Origin: Pseudomonas tohonis
GTDB taxonomy: Bacteria > Pseudomonadota > Gammaproteobacteria > Pseudomonadales > Pseudomonadaceae
DNA length: 64,000 nt
Reading direction: 5' to 3'
Assembly (NCBI RefSeq): GCF_012767755.2
Contig: NZ_AP023189.1
Coordinates: 4,156,001-4,220,000, forward strand
In this document: positions 20,581 to 29,546 of the stretch, piece by piece
How positions within the stretch are numbered: position 1 is the first letter of the stretch
Layout: each line of letters starts with the position of its first letter
Position numbers and translations under genes: made by a program
Notes under the pieces: model-generated
Databases searched by the model: none
The model's input: only the letters and a program-made list of their open reading frames with translations
Told to the model about the DNA's origin: nothing

Positions 20581-21312
20581 CTATCGCGCGCCGCCACCGA
20601 CCGCCCCCATCGCTTCCAGGCCCTGCAACACGCTGGCGCCTGTGAAAAGGAACAGCACCTGCTCCTCGGCCTCCAGGCGGATCTCGGCGCGACGCGCAGG
20701 CTCGCCGATGAAATCCAGGGACATCTGGAACAGGTTGCGGCTGATCAGGCTGGAAACGCGCCGCACCACGGCCTCCGGCACCAGCGCCGGCAGCAGCTTG
20801 AACTCGACGATGTCCTCGGCCATGTCGTCGGCGAACTCGTCCATCACCTCGCGCAGCGCCTCGCGCATGGCAGGTGATGCGCCATGCAGCTCGCGCACGC
20901 CGATGATGAAGGCCTCGGCGTTATCGGCGACGAAGTCGAAGAACAGGTTCACCGTCTCATGGCACACGCGCTTGCCGCGCCCCATGTCGATGCCCATCAG
21001 CTTGGGCATCGACGCGTGATCGCCCTGTACCGCACGCGCCGCCGCCTCGCGACGCAGGTCACGCAACGGCTGGCGCAGCTGGGTGGAGATGTTGCGGATC
21101 ATCGCCAGGCCCAGGTCGTCCACGTCCTTGAAATGGCGATAGAAGGTGTTCGGGTTGAGCCCCGCCTCCCGCGCCAGTTCACGCAGGCCCAGGCTGCTCA
21201 GGCTGCGGCTCTGGGAGGACAGGCGCAGGGCCGCCTCCATCAACAGGCGCTTGCCCGGCGCCTCGACCGCTCGCTCCTTCGACTGCTGCCCGTCGTCCGG
21301 CACTGAACTCAT
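20581..21312 (-). CDS. TetR-family regulator divergent from the monooxygenase
   Basis: A 243-residue TetR-type repressor. The N-terminal helix-turn-helix (about residues 16-62, LRELAREAGLNPNTFYRHFKDVDDL) is clear. The C-terminal part (RELHGASPAMREAL region) resembles the FabR/DesT branch that senses acyl-CoA, so a lipid ligand is possible but unproven. ATG 21312 (MSSVPDDGQQ) is used; the frame upstream to 21411 crosses the operators. Two near-identical palindromes lie between it and the divergent monooxygenase. Confidence 0.88.
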   Translation of the reverse strand: MSSVPDDGQQSKERAVEAPGKRLLMEAALRLSSQSRSLSSLGLRELAREAGLNPNTFYRHFKDVDDLGLAMIRNISTQLRQPLRDLRREAAARAVQGDHASMPKLMGIDMGRGKRVCHETVNLFFDFVADNAEAFIIGVRELHGASPAMREALREVMDEFADDMAEDIVEFKLLPALVPEAVVRRVSSLISRNLFQMSLDFIGEPARRAEIRLEAEEQVLFLFTGASVLQGLEAMGAVGGGAR

Positions 21313-21359
21313 GGCTGACCCTACCTTAGGTTGGTTGTACCGCAATGGCTTGCTGGCGA

Positions 21360-21395
21360 GTATACATCTGTCTACATTGGTATACAGCTGTATAC
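21360..21395. promoter_or_regulatory. Tandem TetR operators
   Basis: GTATACAGCTGTATAC (21380-21395) is a perfect 16-bp palindrome, and GTATACATCTGTCTAC (21360-21375) matches the consensus GTATACA-NN-TGTATAC at all but one of its fixed positions. Starts are 20 bp apart, so two dimers would bind on one face of the helix. They lie in the divergent gap. Confidence 0.82.
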
Positions 21396-21426
21396 GCCAC
21401 AAAATAAGCATAACAGGAGCTTGGCC

Positions 21427-22992
21427 ATGAACGCGCCCGTATCACCCCCCACCCCTGCCCGCCACTGCAAGGTCGCCATCATAGGCTCCGGCTTCTCCGG
21501 CCTGGGCATGGCGATCCGCCTGAAGCAGAAAGGCGAGAACGATTTCCTCCTGTTCGAAAAGGAAGCCGGCGTCGGCGGCACCTGGCGCGTCAACAACTAC
21601 CCGGGCTGCGGCTGCGACGTGCAATCGCACCTCTACTCCTTCTCCTTCGAGCCCAACCCCAACTGGACGCGGATGTTCGCCAAGCAGGGCGAGATCAAGA
21701 GCTACCTCGAAGGCTGCTGGGAGAAATACCGCCTGCAGGACAAGACCCTGCTCGGCACCGAGATCACCCGCGTGGCCTGGAGCGACAGCGAAGAGCTGTG
21801 GCACATCGACGACGCGGCGGGCAACCACTACACCGCGCAGTTCGTGGTGTCCGGCATGGGCGCCCTCTCCACCCCCTCCATCCCCTACCTCGACGGCCTG
21901 GAGAACTTCGCCGGCAAGCGCTTCCACTCCCAGCAGTGGGACCACGACTATGACCTGGCGGGCAAGCGCATCGCCGTGATCGGCACCGGCGCCTCGGCCA
22001 TCCAGTTCGTCCCGCAGATCCAGAAAGTGGTCGGCCAGCTCGACCTCTACCAGCGCACCGCGCCCTGGGTCATGCCCAAGCCCGACCGCGCCATCAGCGA
22101 GAACGAGCGCTCGCGCTTCAAGCGTTTCCCCATCCTGCAGAAGCTCTGGCGCGGCGGCATCTACGCCGTCCTCGAAAGCCGCGTGATCGGCTTCGCCCTG
22201 ACGCCAAAGGTGATGAAGCTCGCCCAGCTGGTCGCCAAGGGCTACATCAAGCGCAAGATCAAGGACCCGGTGCTGCGTGCCAAGGTCACGCCCGACTACA
22301 CCATGGGCTGCAAGCGCGTGCTGATCTCCAACGACTACTACCCCTCGCTGACCCAGCCCAACGTCGACGTGATCACCGACGGCATCAAGGAAATCCGCGC
22401 CAACAGCATCGTCACCCGTGACGGCCAGGAACGCCCGGTGGACGCCATCATCTTCGGCACCGGCTTCACCCCCAGCGACCCGCTGCCGCGCGGCGTGGTC
22501 TTCGGCCGCAACGGCGTCGACCTGCTCGACACCTGGCCGGAAGGCCCCGAGGCCTACAAGGGCACCATGACCGCCGGCTTCCCCAACCTGTTCTTCCTCA
22601 TGGGCCCGAATACCGGCCTCGGCCACAACTCGATGGTCTACATGATCGAATCGCAGATCCACTACGTGCTCGGCGCCCTCGACCTGCTCGACCAGCGCAA
22701 GCTGCAGAGCCTGGAGGTCAAGCGCGAGGTGCAGGACAGGTTCAACGGCAAGATCCAGGGCAGCCTGGGCAACACCGTGTGGAACGCCGGCGGCTGCAAG
22801 AGCTGGTACATCCACCCGGTCAGCGGCCGCAACTGCACCGTATGGCCCGGCTTCACCTGGCGCTTCCGCCTGCTGACCCGCAACTTCGACCCGGCCGCCT
22901 ACCACTTCAGTCGCATCCAGCCCGTGCATGCCGCCCAGGGTCCGCTGACCTTCGCCGCCCCCGCCGAAACCGCAGAAGGAGTACCGGCATGA
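21427..22992 (+). CDS. Flavin-containing Baeyer-Villiger-type monooxygenase
   Basis: A 521-residue FAD/NADPH monooxygenase. The FAD Rossmann motif GSGFSGLGMA is at about residues 18-27, the BVMO fingerprint FAGKRFHSQQWD at about 160-171 and a second Rossmann motif GTGASA at about 185-190. These place it among type I Baeyer-Villiger/flavin monooxygenases, which oxidise ketones or heteroatoms. The substrate is unknown. ATG 21427 has AGGAG 7 bases upstream. The stop overlaps the SDR start (ATGA), so the two are coupled. Regulation by the divergent TetR is likely. Confidence 0.92.
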   Translation: MNAPVSPPTPARHCKVAIIGSGFSGLGMAIRLKQKGENDFLLFEKEAGVGGTWRVNNYPGCGCDVQSHLYSFSFEPNPNWTRMFAKQGEIKSYLEGCWEKYRLQDKTLLGTEITRVAWSDSEELWHIDDAAGNHYTAQFVVSGMGALSTPSIPYLDGLENFAGKRFHSQQWDHDYDLAGKRIAVIGTGASAIQFVPQIQKVVGQLDLYQRTAPWVMPKPDRAISENERSRFKRFPILQKLWRGGIYAVLESRVIGFALTPKVMKLAQLVAKGYIKRKIKDPVLRAKVTPDYTMGCKRVLISNDYYPSLTQPNVDVITDGIKEIRANSIVTRDGQERPVDAIIFGTGFTPSDPLPRGVVFGRNGVDLLDTWPEGPEAYKGTMTAGFPNLFFLMGPNTGLGHNSMVYMIESQIHYVLGALDLLDQRKLQSLEVKREVQDRFNGKIQGSLGNTVWNAGGCKSWYIHPVSGRNCTVWPGFTWRFRLLTRNFDPAAYHFSRIQPVHAAQGPLTFAAPAETAEGVPA

Positions 22993-23876
22993 AGTCCTTC
23001 GAGAACAAGGTCGCCGCGATCACCGGCGCCGGCTCCGGCATCGGCCGCGCCCTCGCCTACGGCCTGGCCCGCCAGGGCTGCCACCTGGCGCTCTCCGACG
23101 TCAACGCCGAGGGCCTGGCGGAAACCGCCGCCCAGGCCCGCAAGCTCGGCGTGCAGGTCACCGACACCCTGGTCAACGTCGCCGACCGCGACGCCGTGCA
23201 TGCCTGGGCCGACCAGGTCGTGCTCGACCACGGCCGCGTCAACCTGATCTTCAACAACGCCGGCGTCGCCCATGCCGGCACCGTCGAAGGCAGCGACTAC
23301 GCCGAATACGAGTGGATCATGAACATCAACTTCTGGGGCGTGATGCACGGCACCAAGGCCTTCCTGCCGCACATCAAGGCCACCGGCGACGGCCATGTGG
23401 TCAACGTCTCCAGCGTGTTCGGGCTGTTCTCCCAGCCAGGCATGAGCGCCTACAACGCCACCAAGTTCGCCGTGCGCGGCTTCACCGAGGCCCTGCGCCA
23501 GGAACTGGACATCGAAGGCAACGGCGTCTCTGCCAGCTGCGTGCACCCCGGCGGCATCAAGACCAACATCGCCAAGACCGCGCGGATGAACGACAGCCTC
23601 GCCCGGGTCGTCGGCCAGGAAGCCGACCAGGCACGCAAGCAGTTCAATGACCAGTTGCTGCGCACCACCCCGGACAAGGCCGCCTCGGTGATCCTGCGCG
23701 GCGTGCTCAAGGACAACCGGCGCATCCTCATCGGCGCCGACGCCTGGGCCCTGGACGGCATGCAGCGCCTGATGCCGACCTTCTACCAGCGCCTGGTCAC
23801 CACCTCCATGCGCCTGGCCGCACGCTTCGCCCCCAAGCCCCGACGGGAGCGGGAAGCGCAGAACCTGGCGGACTGA
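22989..23876 (+). CDS. Short-chain dehydrogenase/reductase
   Basis: A 295-residue classical SDR. The cofactor motif TGAGSGIG is at residues 13-20, NNAGVAH near 90-96, the catalytic Ser in VVNVSSVFG and YNATK at about 156-160. The C-terminus is extended (about 50 residues beyond the usual 250) with a hydrophobic, basic tail. Overlap with the upstream monooxygenase suggests successive steps, for example interconversion of an alcohol and the ketone the monooxygenase uses. That pathway is inference. Confidence 0.93.
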   Translation: MKSFENKVAAITGAGSGIGRALAYGLARQGCHLALSDVNAEGLAETAAQARKLGVQVTDTLVNVADRDAVHAWADQVVLDHGRVNLIFNNAGVAHAGTVEGSDYAEYEWIMNINFWGVMHGTKAFLPHIKATGDGHVVNVSSVFGLFSQPGMSAYNATKFAVRGFTEALRQELDIEGNGVSASCVHPGGIKTNIAKTARMNDSLARVVGQEADQARKQFNDQLLRTTPDKAASVILRGVLKDNRRILIGADAWALDGMQRLMPTFYQRLVTTSMRLAARFAPKPRREREAQNLAD

Positions 23877-23885
23877 CCCAACCCG

Positions 23886-24020
23886 CGTAGCCCGTGCCCA
23901 GCCCCGGGGCTCACCTCCCCGGGCTGAAGCCCGGGCTACGCGGTGGTCGTATAGCCCTTATCGTCGGGTTGCACCCGACCTACCTGCACACCCCTCGTAG
24001 GAGCGAGCTCTGCTCGCGAA
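23886..24020. repeat. Composite of three palindromic REP-like repeats
   Basis: CGTAGCCCG (23886-23894) and CGGGCTACG (23932-23940) bound a long inverted repeat containing CCCGGGCT-type arms. It is followed by GTCGGGT-TGC-ACCCGAC (23963-23979) and by GTAGGAGCGAGCTCTGCTCG (23997-24016), whose GCGAGC-TCT-GCTCGC core recurs at 46098 and 54531. The hairpins may also terminate the SDR transcript. Confidence 0.8.
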
Positions 24021-24084
24021 GCCTGCTCTTCCCTGTCACCCCTTCCCTCCTTCACTCCCGTCACGCCCCCATTCCCGCAAAATC

Positions 24085-24102
24085 CGTTCGGATATCCGAA
24101 CG
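24085..24102. promoter_or_regulatory. AauR-type upstream activator site
   Basis: CGTTCGGATATCCGAACG is a perfect 18-bp palindrome containing TTCGG-N4-CCGAA, the motif reported for AauR in P. putida as I recall it. It lies about 120 bases upstream of the -24 element, a normal distance for an NtrC-type enhancer site. A degenerate second site (GCCGG-N4-CCGAA) is at 24118-24131. Confidence 0.82.
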
Positions 24103-24216
24103 ATAACACCCACCAAAGCCGGAACCCCGAACACCCCGCCTCCAATGCCCTCCAGCCATTAAAAATAAACCCTTATAAATCAATAAATTACATACAAATC
24201 AGCACAACCATACAGA

Positions 24217-24231
24217 TGGCACGCATCCTGC
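24217..24231 (+). promoter_or_regulatory. Sigma-54 promoter of aatJ
   Basis: TGGCACGCATCCTGC has the invariant GG and GC separated by exactly 10 bases, as in the -24/-12 consensus. Transcription should start near 24242, about 60 bases before aatJ. It fits activation by AauR, a sigma-54-dependent regulator encoded at 29543. Confidence 0.88.
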
Positions 24232-24300
24232 CATTACAGATCCCGACGGCGCCTTACCGCTGGCGTCGATAAGAACAAACAAAGTCGAGGACTGAAACAC

Positions 24301-25209
24301 ATGCGTATCCTTCCGAAGGTTCTGGCCGCCGCCATCGCAGCGACCCTGATTTCCGCTCCCGCAATCGCCGAAGAACTGACCGGCACCCTGAAGAAGATCA
24401 AGGACAGCGGCACCATCGTCCTCGGTCACCGCGACGCCTCCATCCCCTTCTCCTACCTCGGCACCGAGCCGGGCAAACCGGTCGGCTACTCCCACGACAT
24501 CCAGCTCAAGGTCGTCGAGGCGATCAAGAAGGAACTGGCCCTGCCGGACCTGAAGGTGCGCTACAACCTGGTGACCTCGCAGACCCGCATCCCGCTGGTG
24601 CAGAACGGCACCGTCGACATCGAGTGCGGCTCCACCACCAACAACCTCGAGCGCCAGAAGCAGGTCGGCTTCTCCGTCGGCATCTTCGAGGTCGGTACCC
24701 GCCTGCTGTCGAAGAAGACCGCCGGCATCAACGACTTCGCCGACCTCAAGGGCAAGAACGTGGTGACCACCGCCGGCACCACCTCCGAGCGCCTGCTCAA
24801 GTCCATGAACGCCGACAAGCAGATGGGCATGAACATCATCTCGGCCAAGGACCACGGCGAGTCCTTCCTGATGCTGGAATCCGGCCGCGCGGTCGCCTTC
24901 ATGATGGACGACGCCCTGCTCTACGGTGAGATGGCCAAGGCCAAGAAGCCGGACGACTGGGTCGTGACCGGCGAGCCGCAGTCCTACGAGATCTACGGCT
25001 GCATGGTTCGCAAGGGCGACGAAGCCTTCAAGAAAGTGGTCGACAAGGCCATCGCCGATACCTTCGCCTCGGGCGAGATCAACGGCATCTACGACAAGTG
25101 GTTCACCCAGCCCATCCCGCCGAAGAACCTGAACCTCAACTTCCCCATGAGCGATGAGCTGAAGAAGCTGGTCGCCAACCCCACCGACAAGTCGGCCGAA
25201 GAAATCTGA
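24301..25209 (+). CDS. aatJ: Acidic amino acid ABC transporter, periplasmic binding protein
   Basis: AatJ binds glutamate and aspartate in the periplasm for import by AatQMP. The 302-residue protein begins with a signal peptide (about 1-22, cleavage after PAIA), followed by a type 3 solute-binding domain. Family segments include LGHRDASIPFSYLG, CGSTTNNLERQKQV and SYEIYGCMVRKGD. The sequence closely follows P. aeruginosa AatJ (PA1342) as I know it. It is the first gene behind a sigma-54 promoter and is separated from aatQ by 192 bases containing a hairpin. Confidence 0.96.
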   Translation: MRILPKVLAAAIAATLISAPAIAEELTGTLKKIKDSGTIVLGHRDASIPFSYLGTEPGKPVGYSHDIQLKVVEAIKKELALPDLKVRYNLVTSQTRIPLVQNGTVDIECGSTTNNLERQKQVGFSVGIFEVGTRLLSKKTAGINDFADLKGKNVVTTAGTTSERLLKSMNADKQMGMNIISAKDHGESFLMLESGRAVAFMMDDALLYGEMAKAKKPDDWVVTGEPQSYEIYGCMVRKGDEAFKKVVDKAIADTFASGEINGIYDKWFTQPIPPKNLNLNFPMSDELKKLVANPTDKSAEEI

Positions 25210-25222
25210 CGCCACCGCTCCT

Positions 25223-25244
25223 CCCCTCTCCCATCGGAGAGGGG
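25223..25244 (+). terminator. Hairpin between aatJ and aatQ
   Basis: CCCCTCTCC-CATC-GGAGAGGGG is a perfect 9-bp stem 13 bases after the aatJ stop. Such hairpins commonly stabilise or limit transcripts so that the binding protein is made in excess of the permeases. The same stem recurs at 27554-27577. Confidence 0.65.
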
Positions 25245-25401
25245 CCGGGAGTGACGGGAGCCGGTGCAGGTCGGAAATCCGGACAGCGCAGCTCCCCACC
25301 CCTCTTCCGCCAGGGAGAGGGGGTCGCCGGGCATCCGGCAGCCACTCCCCATCCACTGCCTTCAACCGCAGACAGACAAGAACCCTGAGGGGAAAACCCT
25401 G

Positions 25402-26148
25402 ATGAACTACAACTGGGACTGGGGCGTGTTCTTCAAGTCCACCGGCATCGGCAGCGAGATCTACCTGGACTGGTTCGTCACCGGCCTGGGCTGGACCATC
25501 GCCATCGCCCTAGCCGGCTGGATCGTCGCGCTCCTGCTGGGCTCGCTGCTCGGCGTGATGCGTACCGTGCCCAACCGCTGGGTGTCCGGCATCGCCACCA
25601 CCTACGTGGAAATCTTCCGCAACGTACCGCTGCTGGTGCAGCTGTTCCTCTGGTACTTCCTGGTGCCGGACCTGTTGCCCGAGCCGCTGGAAATCTGGTT
25701 CAAGCAGGACCTCAACCCGGCCACCTCCGCCTACCTCAGCGTGGTCGTGTGCCTCGGCCTGTTCACCGCCGCACGCGTCTGCGAACAGGTCCGCACCGGC
25801 ATCCAGGCCCTGCCCAAGGGCCAGCTCGGCGCCGCCCGCGCCATGGGCTTCCGCCTGCCCGCGATCTACCGCTACGTGCTGCTGCCGCAGGCCTTCCGCA
25901 TCATCATCCCGCCGCTGACCAGCGAGTTCCTCAACATCTTCAAGAACTCCTCGGTGGCCTCGCTCATTGGCCTGATGGAGCTGCTCGCGCAGACCAAGCA
26001 GACGGCCGAGTTCTCCGCCAACCTGTTCGAGGCCTTCACCCTGGCCACGCTGATCTACTTCACCCTGAACATGAGCCTGATGCTGCTCATGCGCATGGTT
26101 GAACGCAAGGTCGCGGTCCCGGGCCTGATCGCCGTAGGAGGCAAATGA
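25402..26148 (+). CDS. aatQ: Acidic amino acid ABC transporter permease
   Basis: A 248-residue inner membrane permease of the HisMQ family with about five helices. The EAA loop facing the ATPase is visible at about 152-166 ([15 protein letters not shown]). [15 protein letters not shown] is the typical GltJ/AatQ start. ATG 25402 was chosen over the longer open frame from 25264, which would translate the hairpin-rich spacer. The gene overlaps aatM at ATGATG. Confidence 0.95.
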   Translation: MNYNWDWGVFFKSTGIGSEIYLDWFVTGLGWTIAIALAGWIVALLLGSLLGVMRTVPNRWVSGIATTYVEIFRNVPLLVQLFLWYFLVPDLLPEPLEIWFKQDLNPATSAYLSVVVCLGLFTAARVCEQVRTGIQALPKGQLGAARAMGFRLPAIYRYVLLPQAFRIIIPPLTSEFLNIFKNSSVASLIGLMELLAQTKQTAEFSANLFEAFTLATLIYFTLNMSLMLLMRMVERKVAVPGLIAVGGK

Positions 26149-26813
26149 TGGACTTCAGCGCAATCATCCCCGCCCTGCCCGGGCTGGTCGACGGCATGCT
26201 GATGACCCTGCAGCTGATGGTGCTGGGCATCATCGGCGGCGTGGTCCTGGGCACCCTGCTGGCGCTCATGCGCCTGTCGCACAACCCGCTGCTGTCGAAA
26301 CTCGGCGGCCTGTACGTCAACTACTTCCGCTCCATCCCGCTGCTGCTGGTGATCACCTGGTTCTACTTCGCGGTGCCCTTCGTGCTGCGCTGGATCACCG
26401 GCGAGGACACCCCCGTCGGCGCGTTCACCTCGTGCCTGATCGCCTTCATGATGTTCGAGGCGGCGTACTTCTGCGAAATCGTCCGCGCCGGCATCCAGGC
26501 CATCCCCCGCGGGCAGATGGGCGCGGCACAGGCCCTGGGCATGACCTACGGCCAGACCATGCGCCTGATCATCCTGCCCCAGGCGTTCCGCAAGATGACC
26601 CCGCTGCTCCTGCAGCAGAGCATCATCCTGTTCCAGGACACCTCGCTCGTTTACACCGTGGGCCTGATGGACTTCCTCAACGCCGCCCGCTCCCGTGGCG
26701 ACATCATCGGCCAGCCGCACGAGTTCCTCATCTTCGCCGGCCTGGTGTACTTCACCGTCAGCTTCGCCGCCTCGCAGCTGGTCAAGCTCCTGCAAAAAAG
26801 GTTAGCCGTATGA
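26145..26813 (+). CDS. aatM: Acidic amino acid ABC transporter permease
   Basis: A 222-residue HisMQ-type permease pairing with AatQ. It starts [24 protein letters not shown] and has an EAA loop at about 122-135 ([14 protein letters not shown]). Translation may begin at 26145 or at the next codon, 26148. GTAGGAGG lies just upstream. The stop overlaps the aatP start by 3 bases. Confidence 0.95.
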   Translation: MMDFSAIIPALPGLVDGMLMTLQLMVLGIIGGVVLGTLLALMRLSHNPLLSKLGGLYVNYFRSIPLLLVITWFYFAVPFVLRWITGEDTPVGAFTSCLIAFMMFEAAYFCEIVRAGIQAIPRGQMGAAQALGMTYGQTMRLIILPQAFRKMTPLLLQQSIILFQDTSLVYTVGLMDFLNAARSRGDIIGQPHEFLIFAGLVYFTVSFAASQLVKLLQKRLAV

Positions 26814-27544
26814 TTTCGATCAAGAACGTCAACAAGTGGTACGGGGAATTCCAGGTGCTGACCGACTGCAGCACCGACGTCCAGAAAGGTGAAGTGGTGG
26901 TCGTCTGCGGGCCGTCCGGCTCCGGCAAATCCACCCTGATCAAGTGCGTCAACGCGCTGGAACCCTTCCAGAAGGGCGACATCGTCGTCGACGGCACCTC
27001 CATCGCCGACAAGAAGACCGACCTGCCCAAGCTGCGCTCGCGCGTCGGCATGGTGTTCCAGCACTTCGAGCTGTTCCCCCACCTGACCATCACCGAGAAC
27101 CTCACCATCGCGCAGATCAAGGTGCTCGGCCGCAGCAAGGAGGAAGCCACCGCCAAGGGCCTCAAGCTGCTGGAGCGCGTCGGCCTCTCCGCCCACGCCC
27201 ACAAGCACCCCGGCCAGCTTTCCGGCGGCCAGCAGCAGCGCGTCGCCATCGCCCGTGCCCTGGCCATGGACCCGGTGGTGATGCTGTTCGACGAACCCAC
27301 CTCGGCGCTGGACCCGGAAATGGTCAACGAAGTGCTCGATGTGATGGTGCAGCTGGCCAACGAAGGCATGACCATGATGTGCGTGACCCACGAGATGGGC
27401 TTCGCCCGCAAGGTCGCCGACCGCGTGATCTTCATGGACGCCGGCCAGATCGTCGAAGACTGCCCCAAGGAAGAATTCTTCGGCGATGTCGGCCAGCGCT
27501 CCGAGCGCGCCCAGCAGTTCCTCGCCAAGATCCTGCAACACTGA
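26810..27544 (+). CDS. aatP: Acidic amino acid ABC transporter ATP-binding protein
   Basis: A 244-residue ABC ATPase energising AatQM. Walker [10 protein letters not shown] is at about 34-42, the Q-loop in [11 protein letters not shown], the signature [15 protein letters not shown] at about 137-151 and Walker [14 protein letters not shown] at about 155-167. It is of the polar amino acid uptake (GlnQ/GltL) class. ATG 26810 overlaps the aatM stop, so translation is coupled. Confidence 0.96.
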   Translation: MISIKNVNKWYGEFQVLTDCSTDVQKGEVVVVCGPSGSGKSTLIKCVNALEPFQKGDIVVDGTSIADKKTDLPKLRSRVGMVFQHFELFPHLTITENLTIAQIKVLGRSKEEATAKGLKLLERVGLSAHAHKHPGQLSGGQQQRVAIARALAMDPVVMLFDEPTSALDPEMVNEVLDVMVQLANEGMTMMCVTHEMGFARKVADRVIFMDAGQIVEDCPKEEFFGDVGQRSERAQQFLAKILQH

Positions 27545-27553
27545 TGCGCCGCG

Positions 27554-27577
27554 CCCCTCTCCCTTCGCGGAGAGGGG
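27554..27577 (+). terminator. Hairpin after aatP
   Basis: CCCCTCTCC (27554-27562) and GGAGAGGGG (27569-27577) form the same 9-bp stem as the hairpin after aatJ. It lies 10 bases after the aatP stop and may end or attenuate the transport operon before aauS. Confidence 0.65.
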
Positions 27578-27635
27578 CCGCCGCTGCCACCCGCCGCTCG
27601 GCGCCGCGCGCCGACTGGCAAGGCCCGGACCACTT

Positions 27636-29546
27636 ATGATGCAATGCCCACCCGCCAGCCTCCGCGCCGTGCCGCCCGCATTGATCGTGAAACCGCGCCT
27701 GCTCCGCCACCTCTCGCTGACCCTGCTGCTGGTCCTGGCCATGCTCGGCGCCGGCTGGATCGCCTACCACCTCAGCGAACTCTCCGGCATCCGCGCCCTG
27801 CGCGAGAACGGCGAGCGCCAGCTGGAACTCCACGCCCGCGCGGTGGAAAGCGAGATCAACCGCTACACCTACCTGCCCAGCCTGCTGGAGCTGGAGTCCA
27901 GCGTCAGCCACCTGCTGCTCAACCCCACGCCCTACCGGCGCAACCTGGTCAACGACTACCTCGAAGGGCTCAACCGCCGCAGCGGCAACCGCGCCATCTT
28001 CCTCCTCGACACCAACGGCCGCGTGCTGGCCACCAGCAACTGGCGCGACGCCGACAGCTTCCTCGGCGAGGACCTGGCCTTCCGCGCCTATTTCCAGCAG
28101 GCGGTGAAGGGCGAACCCGGGCGTTTCTACGGCATCGGCAGCACCACCGGCGAGGCCGGCTACTACCTCGCCCATGGCCTGCGCTACCAAGGCCGGATCA
28201 TTGGCGTCGCCGTGGTCAAGGTGAAGCTCGAAGCCCTGCAGGAGCGCTGGGAAAAGGCCCGCCTGCAGGCCTTCGTCAGCGACGAGAACGGCATCATCAT
28301 CCTCTCCAGCGACCCCATGCTGCGCATGAAGGCCGTGCGCCCCCTCTCCGCCGAAGACAAGGAGCGCCTGGCCCGCAGCCTGCAATACCACTGGTGGGCG
28401 CTCAACGAATGGCAGCCGCGCCACCGCGAGGAGCTCGGCGATGGCCTTGAGGCCATCAGCTTCGCCTCGCCCCTGCCGGGCGGTGGCGAGCAGGAAACCG
28501 TCTACCTGGCGCAGCGCCGCCCGCTCAGCGATACACCCTGGCACTTCACCCTGCTCTCGCCCCTGGCCGACCTGCGCCGCGAAGCCATCATCCATGGCCT
28601 GCTCGCGGCCGCCGGGCTGGCCCTGCTGGCCATCCTCGGCATCGCCTGGAACGAGCGGCGCAAGGTCCTCGCCACCCGTCTCGCCGCCCGCGAGGCGCTG
28701 CTGCAGGCCAACAACGAACTGGAGCGCAAGATCGCCGAACGCACCCAGGACCTGCGCGCCAGCAACCAGCGCCTGATGGGCGAGATCCGCGAGCGGCGGC
28801 AGACCGAGGAAAACCTGCGCAAGGCCCAGGACGGCCTGGTCCAGGCCGGCAAGCTGGCGGTGATCGGCCAGATGTCCACCAGCATCGCCCACGAACTCAA
28901 CCAGCCCCTGGCCGCCCTGCGCACCCTCTCGGGCAACACCGTGCGCTTCCTCCAGCGCGGTGCCCTCGACGTGGCCAGCACCAACCTCACCGCCATCAAC
29001 GAACTGGTCGATCGCATGGGCCGCATCACCGCCAGCCTGCGCGCCTTCGCCCGGCGTGCCGACGACCATGGCCAGGCCAGCCTGGGCAAGGCCGTGGATG
29101 CCGCGCTGTTCATCCTCCACACACGGCTGGAACACACCCCGCTGACCCTGCACCGCACCTTCGCCGATGCCCGGCTGGCCATCGACCAGACCCGCCTGGA
29201 GCAGATCCTCGTCAACCTCATCGCCAACGCCCTGGACGCCATGAGCGGCCAGGCCGATTGCCAGCTCTGGCTCGACGGCCACGACGAGGGCGCCACCTAC
29301 GTCCTGCGCGTGCGTGACAACGGCCCCGGCATCTCCCCGGCCGTGCGCGAGCACCTGTTCGAACCCTTCTTCACCACCAAGCCCGGCGAACACGGCCTGG
29401 GCCTTGGCCTCACCCTCTCCGCCAGCCTCGCCACCGCGGCGGGCGGCAGCCTCGGCGTGCAGCACCCGGAAGACGGCGGCACGGCGTTCGAGCTGCGCCT
29501 GCCCCAGGTCGCCCGCACCACTCCCGAAGCGAGCCCCAGCCCATGA
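27636..29546 (+). CDS. aauS: Sensor histidine kinase for acidic amino acids
   Basis: AauS is the membrane sensor that with AauR controls glutamate/aspartate use. The 636-residue protein has DctB-like architecture: membrane helices at about 25-45 and 320-340 enclosing a large periplasmic PDC/Cache sensor, then a coiled coil and kinase core. The phosphoacceptor H419 is in SIAHELNQPLAAL. N-box (LVNLIANALDAM), DNGPGIS and GLGLGLTL follow. The ATG at 27636 lacks an evident ribosome site, and GTG 27687 (MKPRLLRHL) is an alternative. It overlaps aauR by 4 bases. Confidence 0.93.
   Translation: MMQCPPASLRAVPPALIVKPRLLRHLSLTLLLVLAMLGAGWIAYHLSELSGIRALRENGERQLELHARAVESEINRYTYLPSLLELESSVSHLLLNPTPYRRNLVNDYLEGLNRRSGNRAIFLLDTNGRVLATSNWRDADSFLGEDLAFRAYFQQAVKGEPGRFYGIGSTTGEAGYYLAHGLRYQGRIIGVAVVKVKLEALQERWEKARLQAFVSDENGIIILSSDPMLRMKAVRPLSAEDKERLARSLQYHWWALNEWQPRHREELGDGLEAISFASPLPGGGEQETVYLAQRRPLSDTPWHFTLLSPLADLRREAIIHGLLAAAGLALLAILGIAWNERRKVLATRLAAREALLQANNELERKIAERTQDLRASNQRLMGEIRERRQTEENLRKAQDGLVQAGKLAVIGQMSTSIAHELNQPLAALRTLSGNTVRFLQRGALDVASTNLTAINELVDRMGRITASLRAFARRADDHGQASLGKAVDAALFILHTRLEHTPLTLHRTFADARLAIDQTRLEQILVNLIANALDAMSGQADCQLWLDGHDEGATYVLRVRDNGPGISPAVREHLFEPFFTTKPGEHGLGLGLTLSASLATAAGGSLGVQHPEDGGTAFELRLPQVARTTPEASPSP

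Larger units (their letters stand above)
23877..24300. other. Intergenic region before aatJ: repeats, AauR-type site, sigma-54 promoter
   Basis: This 424-base region has no credible gene. From left to right it holds a composite of three palindromic repeats (23886-24020), an 18-bp palindrome that fits an AauR site (24085-24102), an AT-rich block (about 24155-24200, good for DNA bending) and a sigma-54 promoter (24217-24231). Confidence 0.85.
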
